Below are positions 19,300-27,140 of a stretch of 64,000 nt of DNA, one piece after another. A program made the position numbers and the translations under genes. The DNA is from Pseudomonadales bacterium (GTDB lineage Bacteria; Pseudomonadota; Gammaproteobacteria; Pseudomonadales; Azotimanducaceae): positions 1 through 64,000 of the forward strand of contig JAHRVQ010000084.1 of assembly GCA_019090615.1 (NCBI GenBank), given 5' to 3'. Positions within the stretch are counted from its first letter, which is position 1, and every line of letters begins with the position of its first letter. The notes below the pieces were generated by a model. That model was not told the DNA's origin. It searched no databases and saw nothing but the letters and a program-made list of their open reading frames with translations.

Positions 19300-19829
19300 G
19301 AAGATTCCCGGCGGTTACATCACAATAAATTCCCATCAGCGCATTCCTGTCAGTACATTCCTGTCAGTACAATCCTGTCAGTACAATCCTGGCATCCCAA
19401 TTTTCCAGGCCAAAATGCTAAACCCACCTGAAAATGGCAATGCTTCCCAAGCCTAAGACTAGCTTAGTTAGCTAAAAAACATACTCTGCACCCTACTGTT
19501 AAAGACAGCACCAATGACCGACTCGATGCCTGATTACCGATACCCGTTACCGATAAATGATGCATCAATTGAACAAGCCCAAAAAGCTGGGGTCTATACC
19601 TTCAGTGTCCGCTTGGTTAATATGCACTAAGAAATCTCTGGTTAAAGTCTATTTACAAAAATCAGCATTTAAACAACGCGTCCCTAACGCTGCTTTTCAT
19701 CCAGCCATCAACAAGTTTTGATGTTTGATATAGGTAAAAGTATTCAAAGTAGGGCAACAGAGAAATCAACAAAATTCAGCAACAAAGCCATTCCAATTCC
19801 ATACACAGAAGTGAACAATAAGCGAAACT
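19300..19829. other. Divergent intergenic region gdhB/moxR
   Basis: 530 bp with no convincing gene on either strand. A 14-bp tandem repeat lies at 19343-19398. No promoter could be named with confidence for either gene; the rest is unremarkable AT-moderate sequence. Confidence 0.6.
19343..19398 (+). repeat. 14-bp tandem repeat, 3 full copies plus one decayed
   Basis: ATTCCTGTCAGTAC at 19343-19356 and 19357-19370, AATCCTGTCAGTAC at 19371-19384, and a decayed AATCCTGGCATCCC at 19385-19398. It sits within 100 bp of the gdhB start codon, so it may lie in the gdhB leader. Confidence 0.9.
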
Positions 19830-20798
19830 ATGCAACATCGCGAACAGATACTCGAACTCGAAAAGTGGTTATCCAGTCAAATAATCGGTCAGGAAAAACT
19901 TGTCAACCGGCTGGTTATGGCCCTCCTCGCTGATGGCCACCTGCTAGTAGAAGGTGCACCAGGTCTGGCTAAAACTAAAGCCATAAAAACATTGTCAGAA
20001 GGCATTGAGGGAGAATTTCACCGGATTCAATTCACACCAGACCTGCTCCCTTCAGATATTACTGGTACCGAGATATATCGCGCCCAGGAAGGCAGTTTCG
20101 AATTCCAGCAAGGCCCGATTTTTCATAACCTGGTACTTGCCGATGAAATAAATCGAGCGCCTGCCAAGGTTCAGTCTGCATTATTAGAAGCAATGGCTGA
20201 GCGCCAGGTCAGTGTTGGACGCCATACATTTCCGCTGGCAGACTTATTCCTGGTTATGGCAACACAAAACCCAATTGAGCAAGAAGGCACCTACCCTCTA
20301 CCCGAAGCCCAACTGGACAGATTTCTGATGCAGGTTAATATCGGCTATCCTGATGCAGCAGCAGAACGCAGCATCTTACAACTGGTACGTAACGAAAACC
20401 TGAAGTCGAACGACCAGCAAACTTCATCGATACCGAAACTCAGTCAAACCAACATATTTCATGCCCGCAAAGACATACTGTCATTGCATATGTCCCCTGT
20501 GGTTGAGGAATATATCGTTCAACTGACCATGGCAACCAGAAACCCTCAACACTATGGAGACGACCTGGCCAACTGGCTTGACTACGGCGCCTCACCAAGA
20601 GGGACAATTTCGCTCGACATTTGCGCTCGAGCCAATGCCTATCTCGAAGGCAAAGATTTTGTCAGTCCGGATGATGTTCAGGCCGTGGTACATGATGTTT
20701 TTAGACATAGACTGATCGTTAGCTTCGAAGCAGAAGCAACCGGTATCGATGCCGATCATATTATTGATACGTTAGTCCAAAGAGTGGCTGCGGCCTGA
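19830..20798 (+). CDS. MoxR-type AAA+ ATPase
   Basis: 322 residues. Walker A GAPGLAKT (42-49), Walker B LVLADEINRAPAK (about 98-110), then ATQNPIEQEGTYPLPEAQLDRF, the MoxR signature. MoxR ATPases act as chaperones that activate or assemble partner complexes together with VWA proteins. First gene of a six-gene operon with DUF58, DUF4381, two VWA proteins and BatD, a set linked in other bacteria to envelope stress and oxygen tolerance. The ATG is followed by the family-typical N-terminus; no clear strong ribosome-binding site. Confidence 0.95.
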   Translation: MQHREQILELEKWLSSQIIGQEKLVNRLVMALLADGHLLVEGAPGLAKTKAIKTLSEGIEGEFHRIQFTPDLLPSDITGTEIYRAQEGSFEFQQGPIFHNLVLADEINRAPAKVQSALLEAMAERQVSVGRHTFPLADLFLVMATQNPIEQEGTYPLPEAQLDRFLMQVNIGYPDAAAERSILQLVRNENLKSNDQQTSSIPKLSQTNIFHARKDILSLHMSPVVEEYIVQLTMATRNPQHYGDDLANWLDYGASPRGTISLDICARANAYLEGKDFVSPDDVQAVVHDVFRHRLIVSFEAEATGIDADHIIDTLVQRVAAA

Positions 20799-20852
20799 AT
20801 TGGGCCGCATCAGGACACCTCACGATATGACTAAATAATATGACTAAATAAT

Positions 20853-21854
20853 ATGCCTAAATCATCAGACAAATATGACTTCGACATATTCGACTTGAAG
20901 GGCGGCGCTTATACAGATGTCAGCGAACTTATTCGCTTAAGGCATGCTGCAAAACAGCTTAGCGCTATCAGCTTCAAGAATTCGAATAGCCCTATGTCAG
21001 GTTATTTAACCTCAAAATTTCGCGGTCGCGGCATTGATTTTGCTGAAGTACGCGCTTACGAACCAGGCGACGACGTCCGAACTATTGACTGGAGAGTCAC
21101 TGCCAGAACTCAAATCCCCCACACCAAATTATTCCAGGAAGAAAAAGAACGCCCCATACTTATTTTGGTCGATCAATCACAATCCATGTTTTTTGGTTCA
21201 AAAAGGGCCTTTAAATCAGTCACCGCAGCCCAGACCGCGGCGCTAATTGCCTGGCTATCTCTGGCCAATGGGGACAGGGTCGGCGGACTGGTATTTTCGC
21301 AGACCAGGCACCGCGAGATAAGACCTGCAAGGAGCAAACATGCGGTACTCCGCCTGATTAACGAAATCAATGAATTTAACCATGCGCTGAATAAAGAATT
21401 CAACAGCCAGCCCCACCAGAGTCCATCATCGAGCAATTCGAGTAATGATAGCTATTTAGCCGAAGCGTTAATCAATCTACGCCAGGTAGCAAAACATGGC
21501 TGTGCCATTTTTCTGATTAGCGATTTCTGTAATTTAGATGCAACAGCATTAATGCATCTTCAAAAACTGGCCAGCCATAACGATATAATTGGCATTCATA
21601 TATCCGACCCAATGGAACGTGACCTGCCAAAACCTGAGCTATATACCATCAGCAACGGCCAGCAACGCATTCAAATTAATACTTCAAACACAAAACATCG
21701 CGTCGATTATCAACACCAATTCGCCGCAAACCTGGCCCAGATCAAAACTGAATTCAGTAAAATGAAATCTCCCTGCTTTGAAATCCAGACCAAAGAAAAT
21801 TGTATTACGGCTTTGAGTGACGCCATTGAATACCGTCAGCGAGCGTCTTTTTAA
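20853..21854 (+). CDS. DUF58 domain protein (MoxR partner)
   Basis: 333 residues. The DUF58 signature is present: FRGRGIDFAEVRAYEPGDDV, RTIDWRVTARTQIPHTKLF, then a VWA-like segment LILVDQSQSMFFGS. The two DUF58 halves read as a split VWA-related fold. Proteins of this family nearly always accompany MoxR ATPases and probably act as its cytoplasmic adaptor. The gap from moxR is 54 bp and carries a small ATATGACTAAATA duplication (about 20824-20850). The stop overlaps the next start as TAATG. Confidence 0.93.
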   Translation: MPKSSDKYDFDIFDLKGGAYTDVSELIRLRHAAKQLSAISFKNSNSPMSGYLTSKFRGRGIDFAEVRAYEPGDDVRTIDWRVTARTQIPHTKLFQEEKERPILILVDQSQSMFFGSKRAFKSVTAAQTAALIAWLSLANGDRVGGLVFSQTRHREIRPARSKHAVLRLINEINEFNHALNKEFNSQPHQSPSSSNSSNDSYLAEALINLRQVAKHGCAIFLISDFCNLDATALMHLQKLASHNDIIGIHISDPMERDLPKPELYTISNGQQRIQINTSNTKHRVDYQHQFAANLAQIKTEFSKMKSPCFEIQTKENCITALSDAIEYRQRASF

Positions 21855-22372
21855 TGGCCTCAGCACCAAACCCTGTTGACCCCCTCGCGCAACTACATGA
21901 TATTCATTTACCCGTCGCAATCGATGCCTGGCCACCCGCAATCGGTTGGTGGATACTTGTTCTGCTGGGAATCTGCTTATTGGCTTATATGAGCTTTCTA
22001 ATCCTACGACGTTGGCGTAAAAATCAATATCGTCGTGAAGCAATAGCTGACCTGCAGAAACTACTACAGCGCTACCATGAGGACACAGCATCCATCGACT
22101 ATCTTGCCTTATACAACAATCTACTTAAGCGAGTCGCAATGAGCCATTTTAGACGTGATCAAGTGGCCAGTTTAAGCGGTGAAGCCTGGGTCGCTTTTTT
22201 GGATAATAGTGGTAATACTCAGGAATTCAGCATGGGCTCTGGGCAGTCGCTTATTCAGGGCAATTATGCCCCAGAAAGCGATTTCGACGCTAAAGAACTA
22301 CATAAAATTGGTTATGCCTGGATAAAGAACCATCATTCAGATCATATACCTGTGGTACCCCTGCATGATTGA
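21854..22372 (+). CDS. DUF4381 membrane protein
   Basis: 172 residues with a single membrane helix (IGWWILVLLGICLLAYMSFLI within about 33-55) followed by a basic cytoplasmic segment and a helical domain. The N-terminal DPLAQLHDIHLPVAIDAWPPAIGWW matches DUF4381 proteins found in this operon type. Role unknown; probably an anchor or adaptor for the two VWA proteins. Overlaps the previous gene by one base and the next by eight, pointing to coupled translation. Confidence 0.9.
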   Translation: MASAPNPVDPLAQLHDIHLPVAIDAWPPAIGWWILVLLGICLLAYMSFLILRRWRKNQYRREAIADLQKLLQRYHEDTASIDYLALYNNLLKRVAMSHFRRDQVASLSGEAWVAFLDNSGNTQEFSMGSGQSLIQGNYAPESDFDAKELHKIGYAWIKNHHSDHIPVVPLHD

Positions 22373-23522
22373 ATTTGAGTTTCCCTGGGTCGCGTATTTA
22401 TTACCCCTGCCCATTATTATCTATCTGTTAATACCTGCCGCAAAAAAGCAGGATAGCGCGGTTAAAGTGCCCTTTTTTCAATCTGCTATGGGTTTCGACA
22501 ATGTAAGTAAAAACCATGGGCAATTCCACCTCATACGACGCACCTTTTTAGTCCTTACCTGGCTCATCACGGTATTGGCAGCCAGTGCGCCCCGCTATAT
22601 TGCCGAACCAGTAACACTACCTACTAATGGTCGCGACCTGATGTTAGCGGTCGATATATCAGGCTCCATGGGCATCGAAGATATGCAGCTCAAAAATCGC
22701 CCCGCTAATCGACTACAGGTAGTGAAAGAAGTAATCGGCGATTTTGTCCAACGCCGCAAAGGTGATCGACTAGGGTTAATTTTATTCGGTACCCAGGCCT
22801 ATTTACAAACCCCATTGACCTTTGACCGAAACACCGTGGATACACTTTTACTGGAAACTCCGTTGGGTATTGCCGGCGAAAAAACAGCCATTGGCGATGC
22901 CATCGGGCTAGCCGTCAAACGTTTGCAGCAACGCCCTGAAAATAGTCGGGTGCTTATTTTATTAACTGACGGACAAAATAACGCAGGTGAAGTTTCACCC
23001 ATTCAAGCAGGCCAGATAGCCGCCGAACAAGGGGTCAAAATATATACCATCGGATTTGGCTCAGACGAAATGATTGTGCCCGGATTATTATTTAATCGAA
23101 CGGTAAACCCTTCGGCTGAGCTTGATGATAAAACCTTAAGTCAAATCGCTGAGCTTACCGGCGGCCTCTATCAACGCGCCAGAAATAGTGCTGAGCTCCA
23201 TGATATTTATGCAGCCCTGGATCAACTGGAGCCTATTGAACAGGACCTTGAAACCTATCGCCCTATCCAGTCGTTATTTTATTGGCCAGGCGCTATAGCA
23301 CTGCTTTTGAGCTTCATGATTGTTTTAACTCACCCACAGATAGTCACCTGGTTTAACCTGCTGTTTAGCGCTATGAAACAAAAAACCGACCGGACTGATA
23401 GTTCTGCTGATAGTTCTCCTGATAGTTCTCCTGATAGTTCTCCTGATAGTTCCGCAGCTAATAGTTCCGCAGCTAATAGTTCCGCAGCTAATACCCATGC
23501 TGCCGACAGAGTTCAATCATGA
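22365..23522 (+). CDS. BatA-like VWA domain membrane protein
   Basis: 385 residues. Two N-terminal membrane helices (about 8-25 and 57-75) precede a VWA domain with an intact metal-ion adhesion site, DISGS at 97-101, and RVLILLTDGQNNAGE. A third helix near 305-325 is followed by a C-terminal tail of about 50 residues made of repeated SPDS and SSAAN units (DNA repeat at 23397-23490). The repeats are not part of the domain. Overlaps the neighbours on both sides, consistent with one complex with the next VWA/TPR protein. Confidence 0.93.
   Translation: MIEFEFPWVAYLLPLPIIIYLLIPAAKKQDSAVKVPFFQSAMGFDNVSKNHGQFHLIRRTFLVLTWLITVLAASAPRYIAEPVTLPTNGRDLMLAVDISGSMGIEDMQLKNRPANRLQVVKEVIGDFVQRRKGDRLGLILFGTQAYLQTPLTFDRNTVDTLLLETPLGIAGEKTAIGDAIGLAVKRLQQRPENSRVLILLTDGQNNAGEVSPIQAGQIAAEQGVKIYTIGFGSDEMIVPGLLFNRTVNPSAELDDKTLSQIAELTGGLYQRARNSAELHDIYAALDQLEPIEQDLETYRPIQSLFYWPGAIALLLSFMIVLTHPQIVTWFNLLFSAMKQKTDRTDSSADSSPDSSPDSSPDSSAANSSAANSSAANTHAADRVQS
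23397..23490 (+). repeat. In-frame 12-bp and 15-bp repeats at the 3' end of the BatA-like gene
   Basis: GATAGTTCTSCT recurs about four times and AATAGTTCCGCAGCT about three times, encoding DSSP/DSSA and NSSAA units. Unit lengths are multiples of three, so copy number changes keep the frame. The tail follows the last membrane helix. Confidence 0.9.
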
Positions 23523-25402
23523 ATCCAGCCGACTACCAGATCTTCCTCGATAGCTTCCATTTTCTTAGACCCTGGTGGTTTATTGCGCTCATGCCGGCAA
23601 TTTTGCTCTTCATCCTCATTACTTTGCGCCAGGGCAAAGGCTCAAGCTGGGAACAGGCGATAGATGCAGAGCTGTTATCTTTCATTATTGACCAGCCCTC
23701 ATCCGCGAGGACAAAAAACCCCGTATATCTAATCTTGCTCGTCTGGGTACTAATAATTTTTGCCCTCGCTGGGCCGGTCTGGGAAAAAACCCCACAACCT
23801 GTGAGTGAACGCGAGGATGCCCTGGTTATTCTATTCGATCTTTCCCAGTCCATGTACGCAGAAGATATCAAACCTAATCGCCTGGTGGCGGCACGCAGAA
23901 AACTGCTCGATCTATTAGCCCAGCGCCAGGAAGGGATCACTGCACTGGTGGTGTATGCCGGTGACGCGCATATTGTTACTCCCTTAACTGACGACGCTAA
24001 AACCGTGGCGGAAATGCTGCCCGCAATTTCGCCAGCGATTATGCCTGCGGCAGGTAGCCAGCTCGCGCCTGCACTGACCCTGGCGTATAAACTTTTCCAA
24101 GATGCGGGCATGAATAGCGGCCGGGTTCTAATTGTCACTGATGAAATTCGCGATATCGCATTTGCTCAACAACTAGCGAGAAAAAACCGCAATGCCTACC
24201 CCGTTTCTATTCTCGCTGTCGGTAGTGCCGAAGGTGCACCCATTCCGACACCAGCAAAAGGCTACCTGAAGAACCCCCAGGGCACACTAGTTATAGCCCG
24301 AGTTAACTATTCCGCCATGCAGGCATTTGCTGCGGTGGCTGGCGGTCGATTCGCCAGAATAAGTCTACTCGATACTGATCTCGACTATCTTTTAGCTGAT
24401 CAGGCACTCATCAATCCAGATCAATTCAGACAGACAGAACGGCAATTTGATATCTGGTACGAAAAAGGCCCGTGGCTGTTTTTGCTGATTTTACCTGTCG
24501 CTGCTTTCAGCTTTCGCAAGGGCTGGTTATGGACCCTGGCACTCATATGCCTCATGCCAATGCCTAGGGCAGAAGCGTCCTTCTGGAATGATTTATGGCA
24601 AACACCTGACCAACAAGCTGCTACCGCACTTGAAAAAGGCGAGACTGCGCTGGCAGCAGAACTTTTCGAGCACGCTACCTGGAAGGGCGCAGCACAATAT
24701 CGTAATCAGGATTACGTCGCAGCAGCTGAGGCCTATGCAGAGACCAAAACTACTGACGGCCAATATAATTTTGGTAACGCGCTGGCAAAACAAGGACAAT
24801 ACCCGCAGGCAATTAAGGCCTATGAAAATGCCCTCAGCCTGGACCCTGATAATTCCGATGCACGTTTTAATAAGCAACTGATAGAAGATTTGCTTAAACA
24901 ACAGGAACAGGAACAACAGCAGCAGGATGACGGTGAAGAACAGCAAGGTGAAAACCAGGAGCAAAACCAGGAAGGGGAAAACGGCAAACAAAGCCAGTCT
25001 GATTCGGATAACCAGCAGAGCAAAGATAAAAATGCCGACGCAGAAAATGAGTCTGCAGAAGACCAGAACAGCCAGCAAAACAGCAGCCAGCAAAACAGCA
25101 GCAAACAGAACGACCAATCAGCCGATGAAGACCCAGAAAAATCTCAACCGACTGATCCTTCAGAGCCTCAACCACAAAATGCCGACCCCCAACAAACAGA
25201 TTCCGCCACAGCAAGCGACATAAGCGACATAGAACAACTTAACGACGAACAGCAACAGGCACTGCAACAATGGCTTAGACGAGTGCCGGACGACCCTGCC
25301 GGATTGCTACGCAGAAAATTCGAAATTCAGCATAATGAAAGACGACACAACGAACAACAAAATAGAGGCGGCAGAATTCAAAATGATTCGTCCAATTGGT
25401 AA
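23519..25402 (+). CDS. BatB/BatC-like VWA and TPR protein
   Basis: 627 residues. N-terminal helices (about 18-36 and 69-85), a VWA domain with DLSQS (107-111) as the metal-ion adhesion site, two further helices near 325-360, then a TPR (QYNFGNALAKQGQYPQAIKA and YENALSLDPDNSDARF) and a long Gln/Glu/Asn/Ser-rich low-complexity segment (about 460-580), partly in short repeats. The fusion of a BatB-like VWA and a BatC-like TPR part is known in this operon type. The start overlaps the previous stop as ATGA. Confidence 0.93.
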   Translation: MNPADYQIFLDSFHFLRPWWFIALMPAILLFILITLRQGKGSSWEQAIDAELLSFIIDQPSSARTKNPVYLILLVWVLIIFALAGPVWEKTPQPVSEREDALVILFDLSQSMYAEDIKPNRLVAARRKLLDLLAQRQEGITALVVYAGDAHIVTPLTDDAKTVAEMLPAISPAIMPAAGSQLAPALTLAYKLFQDAGMNSGRVLIVTDEIRDIAFAQQLARKNRNAYPVSILAVGSAEGAPIPTPAKGYLKNPQGTLVIARVNYSAMQAFAAVAGGRFARISLLDTDLDYLLADQALINPDQFRQTERQFDIWYEKGPWLFLLILPVAAFSFRKGWLWTLALICLMPMPRAEASFWNDLWQTPDQQAATALEKGETALAAELFEHATWKGAAQYRNQDYVAAAEAYAETKTTDGQYNFGNALAKQGQYPQAIKAYENALSLDPDNSDARFNKQLIEDLLKQQEQEQQQQDDGEEQQGENQEQNQEGENGKQSQSDSDNQQSKDKNADAENESAEDQNSQQNSSQQNSSKQNDQSADEDPEKSQPTDPSEPQPQNADPQQTDSATASDISDIEQLNDEQQQALQQWLRRVPDDPAGLLRRKFEIQHNERRHNEQQNRGGRIQNDSSNW

Positions 25403-27140
25403 ATTTATAAGCCTGGTGATACTGCTAATGTTAGCAAATATTGCCACTGCACAACTCACCGTATCGGTCGACCGAGATCAAATAAGTATGGTCGATTTTC
25501 TACGCCTTAGTATTCGTGTAGGTAATGCCACCACTACCCTAAATCCAAATTTCAGCGCGATAGAAAAAGACTTTGAGATTCGCTCAGTTTCTGGGCCTAA
25601 TCAAAGTACTCGCATGAGTATTATCAATGGTAGAACAAGTTCCGAAGCCTCAACCAGCTGGGAATTAACTTTACGCCCAAAACGCCTAGGACGCCTAATC
25701 ATCCCTGGTTTCAAACTTGCCGGAGACACCTCGCAGCCAATCCTCATTGATGTTACCCCGCAATCAGCCGCCATGAAACAGCGAGCAAATCAACTGGTTT
25801 TTTTCAACACGACAGTTAGCACTAATCAGCTCTATGTACAGAGCCAGCTCATATATACGGTCAAATTATTCTACCAGGATAATATATCTGGAGATTTTCC
25901 AGCCCCACCGGAAATCCCTGATACCGTTGTAGAAGCCCTCGACAAGGATCAACGCTACGCAACCACGGTTCAGGGCCGTCGTTATAACGTGCTGGAAAAA
26001 CGCTATGCAATATTTCCACAAAAAAGTGGTAAAATGGTGATACCCAGTCAAATATTTGAAGGCTCAAAAGGTGGCCGTGGATTCTTTTCCAACCGAGAAA
26101 GAGTTAATTCCGCCTCTCAGTCACATACAATTACGATCAACCCCAAAGCCGCAGAATTTTCTGGCACTAACTGGCTAGCAGCAAAGAACCTGCAATTAAG
26201 CCAAAGCTGGAGCATTACCCCACCTACCTTCGTCGTCGGCGAACCCATCAACAGGGCCCTGACAATTCAGGCGGAAGGTCTGATCGACTCACTACTACCC
26301 CAACTGGATGATCTTTCAATATCAGGCGCAAAAACATATACCGATCCAGCCAAAGAGGTACAACAAAGTAGCTCAACGGGCCTGTTTTCAACCAGTGTGA
26401 CCACAACAGGCATTGTGCCAACCCAACCAGGGTCTCTGACAATCCCTGAAATACGCATTCCCTGGTGGAATACCGAGACCAATGCTGAGGAAATTGCGAT
26501 TATTCCCACAACAACCTATAACGTTGCCGCCTCTCCTTCTCAGTCTACTAATCAACTCGAGCCGGTTAATAATTCAGCCAGTATGAATAATGATGCGCTA
26601 AATCACTCACTAAAAAGTGTCGCTAACAGTCAAGCCATAAACGCCCAAGCTAACGATGCGAATCCGCAGCCGCATTTATGGATGATACTCAGTGCAATTT
26701 TAGCGCTATTCTGGCTAATCACATTGGGCTTATGGTGGCGCCATTCAAGGCAGACAAAAAGCAACCAGACACAACCAGCCCAGTTCGAGGCAAATAATGC
26801 CAGCCAATTATTTCAGCAACTAAAAAAGGCTTGTCAGCAAAACAATCCGAGGCAGGCTAACCAACTACTCTTCCTTTGGGCAAAACATCAATACCCCACC
26901 ATCAATTCAACCAGCGACCTGATTCGGTTAGTGCAACATGATGCCCTGGCCGATGAAATCAGGCAATTAGATGCCTGCCTCTACGCCTCGCCCGAGAACC
27001 AGCCAACAAACAACGACACATGGCAAGGCAAACAACTTTTACACTGCGTTGACGAACTAAGCGGGGTTGACAAACTATCCGTCTTAAAAAATAAACGCGC
27101 TAAACCGACTCAACTATTACATCAGCTAAACCCTGCTTAG
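25383..27140 (+). CDS. BatD-like exported membrane protein
   Basis: 585 residues from the ATG at 25383, which gives a signal peptide (FISLVILLMLANIATA). An upstream in-frame ATG at 25335 would bury it, and GAGGCGG precedes the chosen start. The body consists of immunoglobulin-like segments typical of BatD (TVSVDRDQISMVDFLRLSI, SWELTLRPKRLGRLIIPGF, KLFYQDNISGD) and ends with a membrane helix (LWMILSAILALFWLITLGL) and a cytoplasmic helical tail. Last gene of the operon; it overlaps the preceding gene by 20 bp and the convergent pepN by 4 bp. Confidence 0.92.
   Translation: MIRPIGKFISLVILLMLANIATAQLTVSVDRDQISMVDFLRLSIRVGNATTTLNPNFSAIEKDFEIRSVSGPNQSTRMSIINGRTSSEASTSWELTLRPKRLGRLIIPGFKLAGDTSQPILIDVTPQSAAMKQRANQLVFFNTTVSTNQLYVQSQLIYTVKLFYQDNISGDFPAPPEIPDTVVEALDKDQRYATTVQGRRYNVLEKRYAIFPQKSGKMVIPSQIFEGSKGGRGFFSNRERVNSASQSHTITINPKAAEFSGTNWLAAKNLQLSQSWSITPPTFVVGEPINRALTIQAEGLIDSLLPQLDDLSISGAKTYTDPAKEVQQSSSTGLFSTSVTTTGIVPTQPGSLTIPEIRIPWWNTETNAEEIAIIPTTTYNVAASPSQSTNQLEPVNNSASMNNDALNHSLKSVANSQAINAQANDANPQPHLWMILSAILALFWLITLGLWWRHSRQTKSNQTQPAQFEANNASQLFQQLKKACQQNNPRQANQLLFLWAKHQYPTINSTSDLIRLVQHDALADEIRQLDACLYASPENQPTNNDTWQGKQLLHCVDELSGVDKLSVLKNKRAKPTQLLHQLNPA

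Noticed and set aside
19718-19933. Plus-strand frame of 71 codons before moxR
   Set aside because: It overlaps the 5' end of moxR in another frame, has no ribosome-binding site and no recognisable sequence.
23325-23516. Minus-strand frame encoding GISCGTI repeats
   Set aside because: Antisense shadow of the repeat tail of the BatA-like gene, with no ribosome-binding site.
24593-25117. Minus-strand reading frame of 174 codons with hydrophobic repeats
   Set aside because: It is the reverse complement of the Gln/Glu/Asn-rich low-complexity part of the VWA/TPR gene; Leu/Val/Phe content follows from CAG/GAA codons read backwards.
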